From: CAYZPW01 sp964480475
GTDB lineage: Bacteria; B130-G9
Assembly (NCBI GenBank): GCA_964480475.1
Contig: CAYZPW010000110.1
Location: 1-10,882, forward strand
DNA length: 10,882 nucleotides
Direction of reading: 5' to 3'
Part shown: positions 1 through 8,304 of the stretch, in pieces
How the letters are laid out: each line of letters opens with the position of its first letter
How positions within the stretch are numbered: position 1 is the stretch's first letter
Made by a program: the position numbers and the translations under genes
The notes under the pieces: model-generated
Told to the model about the DNA's origin: nothing
What the model saw: only the letters and a program-made list of their open reading frames with translations
Databases searched by the model: none

Positions 1-278
1 GACCGCGCCCCTACATCAACCCCTTTTTGCCTCTTCCCCTCTTCGCCTTTTCGCCCCTTCACCCATTGACGTTCACGGGCGGGTCTGAGACCGCGCCCCT
101 ACATCAACCCCTTTTTGCCTCTTCCCCTCTTCGCCTTTTCGCCCCTTCACCCATTGACGTTCACGGGCGGGTCTGAGACCGCGCCCCTACATCAACCCCT
201 TTTTGCCTCTTCCCCTCTTCGCCTTTTCGCCTCTTCGCCCATTGACGTTCACGGGCGGGTCTGAGACCTCGCCCCTAC
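1..278. repeat. 88-bp tandem repeat array, three copies plus a partial fourth
   Basis: Copies start at 1, 89, 177 and 265. The first two are identical by eye. The third differs at about 232 (c to t) and 237 (a to g). The fourth carries t instead of g at 269 and diverges after about 278. Each junction holds an inverted repeat: arms GGGCGGGTC and GACC-g-CGCCC around TGA, at 77-98, 165-186 and 253-274. The right half of another hairpin begins at position 1, so the array probably continues outside the window. Each copy also has a nested 8-bp pyrimidine-rich period (for example 24-31, 32-39, 40-47, 48-55, 56-63) close to TCTTCGCC, and 88 is 11 times 8. There are no unique spacers and no reading frame of interest. 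It resembles REP-type intergenic repeats; whether it is mobile or structural cannot be told from one locus. Confidence 0.93.
253..274 (-). terminator. Hairpin just downstream of the protease stop codon, possible transcript end
   Basis: Read on the minus strand, the first structure after the TAG stop at 285-287 is this nine-pair stem (one bulged base, three-base loop), starting about 10 nt past the stop. It is the third junction hairpin of the 88-bp array. No U-rich tract follows; the downstream strand is purine rich. It is therefore not a textbook intrinsic terminator, but it could block 3' exonuclease or contribute to termination. The hairpin is seen directly; its function is inferred. Confidence 0.35.
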
Positions 279-284
279 GGAAAC

Positions 285-3200
285 CTACCTGTAGCTGAAG
301 TTTGCCACCGATAGCTCGCTGATAAACTCGAATTGGGAACCAGGCACGCATAGGGCGGCATAGAAAACGTATTCACCCGTTGGGATAGGATTGTCCAGTT
401 CGAGCGTTAGAAGCGTCGTTGGCGGGATGTATGCGCCCTGCGGCAGCGTCAATGAAATCGGTGCCGGCGAGGTCCCAAAACCCGGGAAGAAATAGAGGTT
501 CGGGTCGCCGGGCAGTTGAACCGCCGCGTATGCATCGACCGGGACCTCAGGCCCGGGGTTGCCGACGGTATAAAGCGCCCAAATGGTGTCATTTAGATGA
601 TACTGGGCCCTGTCGGTTACGACCGTGACAAACGGCGTGTCATCCTGGGACACGGAACCTGAAAGCCCTATCCGCTTCTCGGGCGCGTCCGGATCATTCG
701 ACCGAATGTCAATGTGCCCAGGCATGGCTATGTCGTTGCCGGACAGATAGAAGACATTGAGGCCTATCTCCTCGCCCGGCGGGAGCGTGAACGAACCTGG
801 ACCGACGAAGTAGAATGGGTCGCCGCTGGTCTCCAGGGCATCGACAGAAAGCTCGGCGGCGCCATCGTTGCGGACAACGAGTCTGAAGGCACGCACGTTC
901 CCCACCTGAAGCGCGCCGAAATCGTGAGACCCCACGGAGACCCACAGGTCAGGCTCAGGCGCTTCTGGCTGATACAGCGTCGTGGAGCACGGGGTGTCGC
1001 CCGCAGGCTCCTCGTTGCCAGCCCTGTCCGTCGAAACAGCTCTGAACTCGTAGAGGCCCTCCCCATCGGAGAAGACGAACACAAACGTGCCTGCCCCATC
1101 GGGCATGGTGAGGCCCGAATCGGACCACGTAGAGGCCCCTGACAGGCGATATAGAAGCCTTGTCTCGACAACGCCGCTGCCCGCATCCAGCGCCGTGAAA
1201 AAAACCTCCACCGAAGGGCTGGAGGTTGAATCCGGCGACTCGCACGACGTCTCCGGCCACGCAGAATCGTATAGGACCGAGCAATGAGGCTCCATTGGTC
1301 CCGGCTGGGTGTTTCCGGCGTTATCGGTCGCAACAGTGTAGAACGCATACAGACCATTGCCACCCAACAACTCAAAATCGAACGTTCCCGACGCCTCGTC
1401 CGACGAGTACCCGGTCGGGGAGAACAATCCCCCTTCGCGCGAGTAGTAGAGATCAACCGAGGCGATGCCGCTCAGCGTGTCGGACGCCTCGAACGCAATC
1501 GAAACTCGCGGCCGGTTCGTCAGCTCGTCGCAGCTCGATGTTGATGTGGGCCGCTCGGTGTCAACGATCGTAACGCAGTCCGCCTGCTGCGGCGGCTCCT
1601 CCTCGTTGCCCGCCACGTCTCGTGCGCGCGTTGCGAAGTAGTAGTGGCCATCGCCGTCCTCGGGCGTGAATGTGAACCCACCCGAGGCCGCCCTAACGAA
1701 GAGGCCCGTGTCCTCCCATGCCCCGGCCTCGAACTTGTAGTAAAGCGAGACCTTGTCGATGCCGGATGCACTCTCCCCGGCCGTGAACGTCAATATGAAG
1801 GCTTTCGTGGCATACTCCGGGCCTTCGCACGTGGAATCGGGAGCGCTCGTATCGAGTATCAGACTCGCGTCCGGCGTGTCCTTTTGAGGCTCAACGTTGC
1901 CCGCCACGTCCTCGCACATCGTGTAAAAGGAATACGCCCCGTCGCCCTGCAAGAGAGCAACATCAAACTCACCTGTCTCGCCCTCGGCCGCGAGGCCAGC
2001 ATCCCCAAAGTCGCCACCCTCGTAACTGACCCAGAGCGCCGTCCGCAAGACCCCGCTCGTCTCGTCGCTTGCCGAAAAGGCGATCGTAACCAGCGTGGAC
2101 GTCACCAGGTCCGGCGCCTCGCACGTGGATGAAGGCGCGTGGGTATCGAGAATAGTGGCGCAACCCGGCGTCTTGTCGCCTGGTTCCGAATTGCCCGCCA
2201 GGTCGGTTGAGATCGTCTTGAACTCATATCTACCATCGGCCGGGGCCGCGAAGTCGAACTCCCCTTCTAAACCTTCAACAACCTGTGGCATTTTCACCCA
2301 CTGAGCACCGCTCAAACTGTATCGGAGCTCCGTGAAGACCTGATCAGAAAGCGCATCGGCCGCCTGAAATGATACGGTGATATGAGCGTCGGTGGCATAC
2401 TCGGGCGCTGTGCAGCTTGAGGTTGGCGGCGCGGCGTCGTAAATCGTGCTCGCCTGGGCCTCCTGGGGCTCGCCCGTGGTGTTGCCAGCCGAATCATTCA
2501 CCTCAACCCAGAAATCATATAGGCCTTCTCCATCCGCGAATACGAATTGCAGCGCGTCGCTCTGCGGCGCGAAAGTAACGTCAGTCAGGCTCCAATCCCC
2601 TTGATCGAACCGATACCACAACGTTGCCTCGGCAAACCCGGAGACGGCGTCGGTCGCCTCGAAGGCGATGTCGAGCGTGCTCATGCTTGCCCACGCGAGG
2701 GTCGAGACGGTGACCCTGGGCGGGGTCCAATCGACGGCCGTCTGGGTCTTGGCGTCACCCGGTAGCTGCTCGACGTTTCCGGCCGGGTCGTGCGCCGCGG
2801 TCGCGAAGCCCCAGAGACCCTCAGTGAGCGCAGAATCGAAATCAAAGGTCCCGACAGCATCGTCGGAATTCGTCCCGAAATACTCCCAATTCCCACCATC
2901 AAACTGGTAGTACAGGTCAACGAGCACGACGCCCGAGAGGTTGTCTGAGGCCTCATATTGAACCTCAATCGCTGACTGAATCGCATACGCCGGCGAGACA
3001 GTGTTCGAGATCGGTGCGGTAGCGTCATAGACGGTTGTCGAGCAGGCCACGCCGCCCATCGACTCTGCGTTGCCAACAGCGTCAACAGCCGCAACGTCAA
3101 AATCATAGACGCCTTCCGGTCCCGGAAACGCGAACGAGAATGCGCCCCACGCGACACCGTCGATGGTCTCGAAGAGCTCCCACTCGCCACCATCGATTCG

Positions 3201-6200
3201 GTAATACAGCGTGGCGCTGCCGATCGCTGAATGCTCGTCGGTCGAGAAGAAGCCGACCGTGATTGACGACTCGGTCGCAAACTGCGGCGCGTCGCAGGTT
3301 GTATCCGGCGGGGTTGAGTCGAGCAGCGTAACCGAATCGGGAGCTGTCGGCTCCTGCTCGCGGATGCCATCATTGTTGGTAGCGATCACGAAGAAGCCGT
3401 ATCGGCCATCGCCGAGGTCTGCCTCAAACTCGAAGCGGCCCGCCGTCTGGTAGGCCACAAGCCCGCTGTCCTGCGGGGCGCCTCCCTCGTAGGTGAACCA
3501 GAGTTCAACCTGCTGAAGGCCGCTTAGGCCTCCGCTCGCGCTGAACGATACATCAATCGAAGCGTCGGTCGCAACCGCTGGAGATGAGCAGCTTGAGATT
3601 GGCATGTTCTCATCAAAGACCGTGAAGCAGTCGGCCACTTCTGAAAACCCCTCCACGTTCCCCGCGAGATCGGAGCAGACCGCAGCGAAATCATAAGTGC
3701 CTGCGCCGTAAGGCGGCGCGAATGCAAACTCACCTGACGTGCCTGTCGCCTGGAGGCCCGAATACTCCCAGTCCCCTCCCTCGAAACTGAACAGGAGCTC
3801 CGTCTGCGCGATGCCAGAGAGCGAATCGCTCGCTATGAAGCTGACGGCAATGGGGGACTCATTCGCGGCAGCTGGCGAGATGCAGGATGAATGAGGAGCG
3901 GTCGCGTCAAACGTGCAGGCGGCGTCCGGCTCGGATGGCCTTCCCTCCGGATTGCCGGCCCCATCCGTCGCTATTGTGTAGAACTCGTATCGTGCCTCGC
4001 CGTCCGGGGCATCGAACTCGAATGTGCCTGAGCCACCCGGCATCGTGAGGCCAAAGTCCGCGAAATCGCCACCAGCGACCCGATACCACAGCGTTGTCGA
4101 TGTCACCTGGGAGCCATTGTCGGAGGCGAGGAACTCGACAGCGATGCTTGCATGAGTCGAGTATGGCGGACACGTGCAGGAGGAACTCGCTGGCACGGTA
4201 TCCACGATCGTTATCGTATCCGCGGTCGCGGGCGGGGTCTCCTCGTTGCCGGCCCGATCGAGTGCCAGTGTGTAGAAGCCGTATGGGCCGTCCCCTTCGG
4301 CAGGCACAAACTCAAACGCGCCCGAGTCGCCCTCGACTGGGTCGCCCCGCTCTGTGAAAGCGCCGCCCTGGAAGCTGACGAAAAGACTCGTGTGGTTGAT
4401 CCCGCATCCCCAGTCCTCCGCGTCGAAAGTGACCGTGAAGATGGTCGAGGCGAACTCGGGCGAGGCGCACACGGAGCTCGGTTCAGAAGAATCGAGCACA
4501 GTGGCGGCGTCATGGCTTGGGGGCGGGTCCTCCACGTTTCCCGCCTTGTCCTCTGCCAGGCTGTAGAAATAGTAGGTACCCTCGCCCTGATCGGCGACGT
4601 AATCGAACTGACCCACCGTCCCTTGCTCCGAAAGGCCGGTGTCCTCGAACTCTCCGTCCCCGAATCTCGCATAAAGCCTGGTGCCTTCGATGTTTGTCCC
4701 CTCGTCGCTGGACTCGAACCAGATCGTTATGGCACCGGACGGGGTGCACTCAGGCGCTGTGCAGAACGATACCGGCTTCGCGGTATCGAGGATCGTGAAC
4801 GCGTCGGGACCCATGGGAGGGGCCTCAACGTTCCCGGCGACATCTCTCGCCAACGTGTAGAAGTAGTAGTTACCGTCGCCTCTTTGGAAGTGAAAATCAT
4901 AGACGCCCGAAGAGCCTGTTCGATCTTCGCCGGTGTCGTTCCACGCGCCGTTTCCGTATCTATACCAGAGCCGTACGGCCTCGAGGCCGGATTGCGCATC
5001 CGACGCAGCGTAGTCAATCGAGATGTCTGGCTCGTTTGAGGTCCGGGGGGCCGTGCAGCTCGACTGAGGAGCGACGGTCTCCACCTCGACTTGAGTATCC
5101 GGACTACCTGGGGCCGACTCCTGGTTGCCGGCTCTATCCCCGGCGATTGTGTAGAAGGAATACGTGCCGTCTCCGTCTTGAGGCGCGAACGAGAATGTCC
5201 CCGACTCGCCGCTCATCGGCTCGTCGTGCTGGCGCCAGGACGCGCTCTTGTAGCGATACCAAAGGTAGGTCTGATCGACGCCGCTGCCGGCGCCATCGCT
5301 CGCAGTAAAATCGATCTCGACCATGCTCGAGGCGTAATCAGGCCCAGTGCAGCTCGAGCTGGGCGCGCCCGCATCGTGGAACGTCTGCGCGTCGGGCTCT
5401 GCCGGGGGCTCCTCCTGATTGCCAGCCGCATCGGTCGCCATTGTATAGAAATAGTAGATTCCCTCGCCGTACGGGGGATTGAATGTAAACGTCCCTGCGT
5501 TGCCTCCCAGTGATTCGCCGGAGTCGGTCCAGCCGCCTGACCCGTATTTGTAGTAAAGGTCGGTCCTCAGCACGCCGCTTTCGGCGTCGGACGCCGAGAA
5601 GTCCACCGCTATCGGGTCGCTTGAGTACTCGTCACACCAGCACGTCGATTGGGGCGGAGAGCCATCAACGCTCGGTCCCGAATAAGCCCCCGTTGCAGGC
5701 AATCTTACGTCATCGCCTCGGCCGTCGTCGTAGTAGAAGTAGAATTTGTGCGTGCCCGACGGCAACAGCGTCTCGTATGAGTATCTGCCGTCGCTCTCGG
5801 TCCCGGTCAAAAGCGACATCGCTTGCGGCTGCCCATCGATATAGACGTCCTTCGTGCGAGGCCTGTCGCCGTCCTCGTCGAAATAATCCACCGAATAGGT
5901 GAACGTATCTGTCTCGACGCCAGAGTCGGGGGAGACGTCGCCGTTGGAGAGCTCCGGCGGTTCGTTGGCGCCCCCACCCGTGACAACAAGCGCGTATGGC
6001 TGGGGTCCCATTGGTGTGTTGTGGGCTGTCACAGTTACCTGATACGTGCCGGGACTCGGGTCATCTATCTGGACACATTCCACAACGTTCAGCCGGTCGT
6101 AGGAACCACCAGGCGCCGAGCTCCCACCCGAGTAGTTGTTGCCCCTGAAAGTAGTCGAATCGGACGCCTCAACGGTAAGGTCAAGGTCATTGACCAGATT

Positions 6201-8045
6201 GGCGCCGGCAGAGAGCGACGATTCATAATCGGTCCAAACAAGCGTTATCTCAAGCTTGCAGTTACCCGGACACTTGATCTGATAGGTGTCATCCTGTCCC
6301 GTTGAAAGGCCCGGCGACACGTCATAGACATCCATACGGCATTGATCGCCGACGAAGTAGAGCGCGTCATCAAGAAGGATGCGGCCCCAGCCCTGACCCG
6401 TGCTGGGAATTGGGTCGTCGGTGTAATCGCCCGTCATATTCATCCCGGAATTGACAAGCGTCGCCTTTAGAAGGGCAGCGCTCGGCGTGAACTCGTCGGC
6501 CGGTGTCGCAGAGCCAGTGGGATAATAGCCGTCGGTGTAATACTGTCGAACGAGCGTGGCCAACCCCGCCGTCGTGGGACAGGCCATGCTCGTGCCCTGC
6601 ATGTGCGTGAGGCCACAATTGTAGGTATAGACATTGTAGTCGGAAGAAGCCGACTGAACCGTCTGCCCTGGTGCGCACACCGTGGGCTTCGCGCGGCCGT
6701 CTTCGGTCGGACCGTTGCTGCTGAAGGACGCCACGTTTTCGGGGTTCTGCCCAGAATAAACGTTCTGTGATGCGCCTGCTGTAACGAGGTTCTTGGCCGT
6801 CGCGGGAGCGCCTACCGTGTGCTCATTCGGGCCAGTGTTTCCGGCAGCGAAGACGATCAGGAAGGTGGGGTTGTCCCACATGAACTCATCAACGTCCTGT
6901 GAAGAAGCGCTGTAGCCGTTGTAGTCGGTGCCCCAGCTGTTGGAGTGCACTCGCGCACCGGCGTTTTTCGCCTGACCAAACAGCGTGTTCAGGTTGCCCG
7001 GTAGGCCCACCAGTATTCCACCTTGACCAACATCCTGAACGACCAGCTTGGCGCAGTACGCCATCCCGTCGCCGGTGTCGTACCCCTCCGGCGTGGCGGA
7101 GTTATCTCCCCCTATCGTGCCCGCGCAGTGCGTGCCGTGACCGTAGTTATCCCAGCCGCCGTCGCCGGCAAGGTCGTAATACACGATGGTCTTCCGCTGG
7201 TCGTTGTTGACCGACGAATCCGGAAGTCCCTCCGACGAGTCGTAGAAGAAACAACTATCGGCGTCGAGTCCTGTATCGGATATACCTGCTATCTGCCCTT
7301 CGCCGTGGATGCCGTTGTCCCACACCGGCGTGCTGCCGGACGAATAGGACTGGCATATCCAGCGAGAGTTGTCGTTCAGCAGAACAGGGACGTGATACGG
7401 CTCAATCCACAGGACATTCGGACGGCGGGCTATTCCTGTCACAAGCTGATACAGATCGTCGCGAAAGACCCTGACCCTCAACCGCTGAGTGGTCTTGAAT
7501 ACGGATTCTCCCACGATTTCCGCTCGCGCCTCGCTCGAGAGAACCGCATCAACCAGCGAATCGAGCGACTCACGGCTTTCGCCATACTGCTGGACAATGA
7601 TCTCCACAGAATCATCGCCCGAAGAAACTTGAAGCAGGCTTGGACTTATCTTGAAGGCTGGCTGATAAAGCCCTGTCCAGGCCACGTCCCATGTGCCGTC
7701 GCGAGGCCACTGAGACACTTGGTCCCAACATTCGTCTGCCATCGTAACGAGATAGGCGTAATCAGGCAGATAACCCACTACCCTCGCGCCCGCATCGACG
7801 AGGGCTTCTCGTTGACCATGCCCCACGGGGCCCGAGAATTGGACGATATAGAGGCCATCGGCGCCCGGCGGATACGACTGGAGCAGAAGCTCGTCTGGTA
7901 TTCCGAGCGCATCAATCTCCGCCGGGTCAAAACTCAGAAGCCGCAGCTTTAGAAGCGGCGGCTCGGCGCCTTCGGGGACGATAGCGATCGTCAAAACGTA
8001 AGCCATAAGGCAGAATAACACAACAAGCGACGCTTTCTTCAGCAT
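285..8045 (-). CDS. Giant secreted S8 (subtilisin-like) serine protease with 16 tandem Ig-like modules
   Basis: The 2586-residue product is predicted to be a secreted endopeptidase. The start is the ATG at 8045 because GAGGAG lies 6 nt upstream and the protein then opens with a signal peptide (MLKK, hydrophobic residues 5-23, no lipobox). The in-frame ATG at 8102 would put 19 polar residues before it. Residues about 30-235 look like a beta-rich propeptide. The S8 domain spans about 246-560 with a full catalytic set: Asp257 (SDTGLD), His303 (GHGTH), oxyanion Asn403 (AAGN) and Ser486 (GTSMACP). Residues 566-689 match the beta-sandwich that follows KP-43-type subtilases (GANLVNDLDLTV). Next come an Ig-like domain (about 693-793), sixteen modules of about 98 residues (796-2362), an ASH/DUF1573-like sandwich (about 2366-2465) and a terminal domain I cannot assign. 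There is no LPXTG, PEP-CTERM or transmembrane anchor at the C-terminus, so the protein is either released or bound through its modules. The modules are visibly acidic. No frameshift is seen. The protease call is firm; the substrate is unknown. Confidence 0.95.
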   Translation of the reverse strand: MLKKASLVVLFCLMAYVLTIAIVPEGAEPPLLKLRLLSFDPAEIDALGIPDELLLQSYPPGADGLYIVQFSGPVGHGQREALVDAGARVVGYLPDYAYLVTMADECWDQVSQWPRDGTWDVAWTGLYQPAFKISPSLLQVSSGDDSVEIIVQQYGESRESLDSLVDAVLSSEARAEIVGESVFKTTQRLRVRVFRDDLYQLVTGIARRPNVLWIEPYHVPVLLNDNSRWICQSYSSGSTPVWDNGIHGEGQIAGISDTGLDADSCFFYDSSEGLPDSSVNNDQRKTIVYYDLAGDGGWDNYGHGTHCAGTIGGDNSATPEGYDTGDGMAYCAKLVVQDVGQGGILVGLPGNLNTLFGQAKNAGARVHSNSWGTDYNGYSASSQDVDEFMWDNPTFLIVFAAGNTGPNEHTVGAPATAKNLVTAGASQNVYSGQNPENVASFSSNGPTEDGRAKPTVCAPGQTVQSASSDYNVYTYNCGLTHMQGTSMACPTTAGLATLVRQYYTDGYYPTGSATPADEFTPSAALLKATLVNSGMNMTGDYTDDPIPSTGQGWGRILLDDALYFVGDQCRMDVYDVSPGLSTGQDDTYQIKCPGNCKLEITLVWTDYESSLSAGANLVNDLDLTVEASDSTTFRGNNYSGGSSAPGGSYDRLNVVECVQIDDPSPGTYQVTVTAHNTPMGPQPYALVVTGGGANEPPELSNGDVSPDSGVETDTFTYSVDYFDEDGDRPRTKDVYIDGQPQAMSLLTGTESDGRYSYETLLPSGTHKFYFYYDDGRGDDVRLPATGAYSGPSVDGSPPQSTCWCDEYSSDPIAVDFSASDAESGVLRTDLYYKYGSGGWTDSGESLGGNAGTFTFNPPYGEGIYYFYTMATDAAGNQEEPPAEPDAQTFHDAGAPSSSCTGPDYASSMVEIDFTASDGAGSGVDQTYLWYRYKSASWRQHDEPMSGESGTFSFAPQDGDGTYSFYTIAGDRAGNQESAPGSPDTQVEVETVAPQSSCTAPRTSNEPDISIDYAASDAQSGLEAVRLWYRYGNGAWNDTGEDRTGSSGVYDFHFQRGDGNYYFYTLARDVAGNVEAPPMGPDAFTILDTAKPVSFCTAPECTPSGAITIWFESSDEGTNIEGTRLYARFGDGEFEDTGLSEQGTVGQFDYVADQGEGTYYFYSLAEDKAGNVEDPPPSHDAATVLDSSEPSSVCASPEFASTIFTVTFDAEDWGCGINHTSLFVSFQGGAFTERGDPVEGDSGAFEFVPAEGDGPYGFYTLALDRAGNEETPPATADTITIVDTVPASSSCTCPPYSTHASIAVEFLASDNGSQVTSTTLWYRVAGGDFADFGLTMPGGSGTFEFDAPDGEARYEFYTIATDGAGNPEGRPSEPDAACTFDATAPHSSCISPAAANESPIAVSFIASDSLSGIAQTELLFSFEGGDWEYSGLQATGTSGEFAFAPPYGAGTYDFAAVCSDLAGNVEGFSEVADCFTVFDENMPISSCSSPAVATDASIDVSFSASGGLSGLQQVELWFTYEGGAPQDSGLVAYQTAGRFEFEADLGDGRYGFFVIATNNDGIREQEPTAPDSVTLLDSTPPDTTCDAPQFATESSITVGFFSTDEHSAIGSATLYYRIDGGEWELFETIDGVAWGAFSFAFPGPEGVYDFDVAAVDAVGNAESMGGVACSTTVYDATAPISNTVSPAYAIQSAIEVQYEASDNLSGVVLVDLYYQFDGGNWEYFGTNSDDAVGTFDFDSALTEGLWGFATAAHDPAGNVEQLPGDAKTQTAVDWTPPRVTVSTLAWASMSTLDIAFEATDAVSGFAEATLWYRFDQGDWSLTDVTFAPQSDALQFVFADGEGLYDFWVEVNDSAGNTTGEPQEAQASTIYDAAPPTSSCTAPEYATDAHITVSFQAADALSDQVFTELRYSLSGAQWVKMPQVVEGLEGEFDFAAPADGRYEFKTISTDLAGNSEPGDKTPGCATILDTHAPSSTCEAPDLVTSTLVTIAFSASDETSGVLRTALWVSYEGGDFGDAGLAAEGETGEFDVALLQGDGAYSFYTMCEDVAGNVEPQKDTPDASLILDTSAPDSTCEGPEYATKAFILTFTAGESASGIDKVSLYYKFEAGAWEDTGLFVRAASGGFTFTPEDGDGHYYFATRARDVAGNEEEPPQQADCVTIVDTERPTSTSSCDELTNRPRVSIAFEASDTLSGIASVDLYYSREGGLFSPTGYSSDEASGTFDFELLGGNGLYAFYTVATDNAGNTQPGPMEPHCSVLYDSAWPETSCESPDSTSSPSVEVFFTALDAGSGVVETRLLYRLSGASTWSDSGLTMPDGAGTFVFVFSDGEGLYEFRAVSTDRAGNEEPAGDTPCSTTLYQPEAPEPDLWVSVGSHDFGALQVGNVRAFRLVVRNDGAAELSVDALETSGDPFYFVGPGSFTLPPGEEIGLNVFYLSGNDIAMPGHIDIRSNDPDAPEKRIGLSGSVSQDDTPFVTVVTDRAQYHLNDTIWALYTVGNPGPEVPVDAYAAVQLPGDPNLYFFPGFGTSPAPISLTLPQGAYIPPTTLLTLELDNPIPTGEYVFYAALCVPGSQFEFISELSVANFSYR
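960..5660 (-). repeat. Coding array of 16 diverged Ig-like modules (about 294 bp each) inside the protease gene
   Basis: Residues 796-2362 of the protease divide into 16 modules of 97-99 residues with a shared pattern. Each begins PxSSC, then I-x-V-x-F-x-ASD, SG(V/I), a Tyr/Trp-rich strand (LWYRF), GG-x-W, a Gly-rich turn, GxFxF, GDGxYxFYT, the signature D-x-AGN-x-E, and a last strand ending in (V/I)xD. The layout recalls bacterial Ig-like and OmpL47-type repeats, which extend surface proteins or bind ligands. The modules have diverged strongly in protein sequence, so the array is old rather than recently amplified. Module 8 has lost the AGN signature (ATNNDGI). Modules 10 and 11 lack the otherwise universal N-terminal Cys. 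The repeat count and borders are read from the translation; the fold assignment is by resemblance. Confidence 0.9.
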
Positions 8046-8101
8046 TTGATTCTCCTCGGTTACAGAGCAAATAGGGCCTAAAGTCAGATCAACATTTGGC
8101 A

Positions 8102-8129
8102 ATATTACTAAATCGCCGCAGAAAGTCAG
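8102..8129 (-). promoter_or_regulatory. Weak sigma70-like promoter candidate for the protease gene
   Basis: On the minus strand CTGACT (complement of 8124-8129) and TAATAT (complement of 8102-8107) are 16 bp apart, each matching the consensus at four of six positions. Transcription would start near 8095, giving a leader of about 50 nt before the ATG at 8045. The match is modest and chance cannot be excluded. Confidence 0.3.
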
Positions 8130-8164
8130 CTCTTCTCAATAATGACACACGTTCGGCAGGCAGA

Positions 8165-8205
8165 GGTTCCCGGAACAGCAAGCCGGTGTAACGGGCCGTG
8201 GTTCC
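8165..8205. repeat. Inverted-repeat cluster in the divergent promoter region
   Basis: GTTCC at 8166-8170 and GGAAC at 8172-8176 form a perfect palindrome around one C. A second GGTTCC lies at 8200-8205, a direct copy of 8165-8170, and can also pair with the GGAAC at 8172-8176. A small CCG/CGG stem (8183-8185 and 8192-8194) sits in the loop. The alternative pairings and the position just upstream of the pgi -35 box would suit an operator or a small repeat element. No function can be assigned. Confidence 0.45.
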
Positions 8206-8215
8206 TGCGCAATGA

Positions 8216-8244
8216 TTGACTGCTTGGCCGCTTTTGAATAGATT
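8216..8244 (+). promoter_or_regulatory. Sigma70-type promoter upstream of pgi
   Basis: TTGACT (8216-8221, five of six matches to the -35 consensus) and TAGATT (8239-8244, four of six to the -10) are separated by an ideal 17 bp. Transcription would begin near 8251, leaving a leader of about 55 nt before the GTG start at 8305. This is the best promoter-like signal in the window. Confidence 0.6.
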
Positions 8245-8304
8245 GCTGTGTGCAACCAGTCTAGGCATTGAAAACGTGAATCGCTTACATGAGTCGGAGG
8301 TGAA

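Larger units (their letters stand above)
8046..8304. other. Divergent intergenic region between protease gene and pgi
   Basis: These 259 bp separate the two divergent start codons. They hold the protease ribosome binding site (GAGGAG, complement of 8052-8057), a weak minus-strand promoter candidate, an inverted-repeat cluster at 8165-8205, a good plus-strand promoter at 8216-8244 and the pgi ribosome binding site at 8296-8300. I see no tRNA, riboswitch or leader-peptide attenuator. An ATG at 8289 opens only a four-codon frame ending in TGA at 8301 and is not a gene start. Confidence 0.8.

Noticed and set aside
1..278. CRISPR-like array
   Set aside because: The whole 88-bp unit is repeated with no unique spacers between conserved repeats, and there are no cas genes in the window.
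4152..5039. Plus-strand 295-codon frame
   Set aside because: It is antisense to the protease modules, where the GC-rich repeated coding pattern leaves long open frames; it shows no domain motifs.
4860..5660. Misassembly or collapse within the module array
   Set aside because: Modules are strongly diverged from each other, so short-read collapse is unlikely, and the frame is intact from end to end.
7023..7952. Plus-strand 309-codon frame
   Set aside because: It lies antisense to the S8 catalytic domain, whose motifs are unambiguous on the minus strand.
8046..8102. Upstream ATG at 8102 as the protease start
   Set aside because: The ATG at 8045 has a strong GAGGAG at 6 nt and is followed directly by a signal peptide; the longer form would bury that signal behind 19 polar residues.
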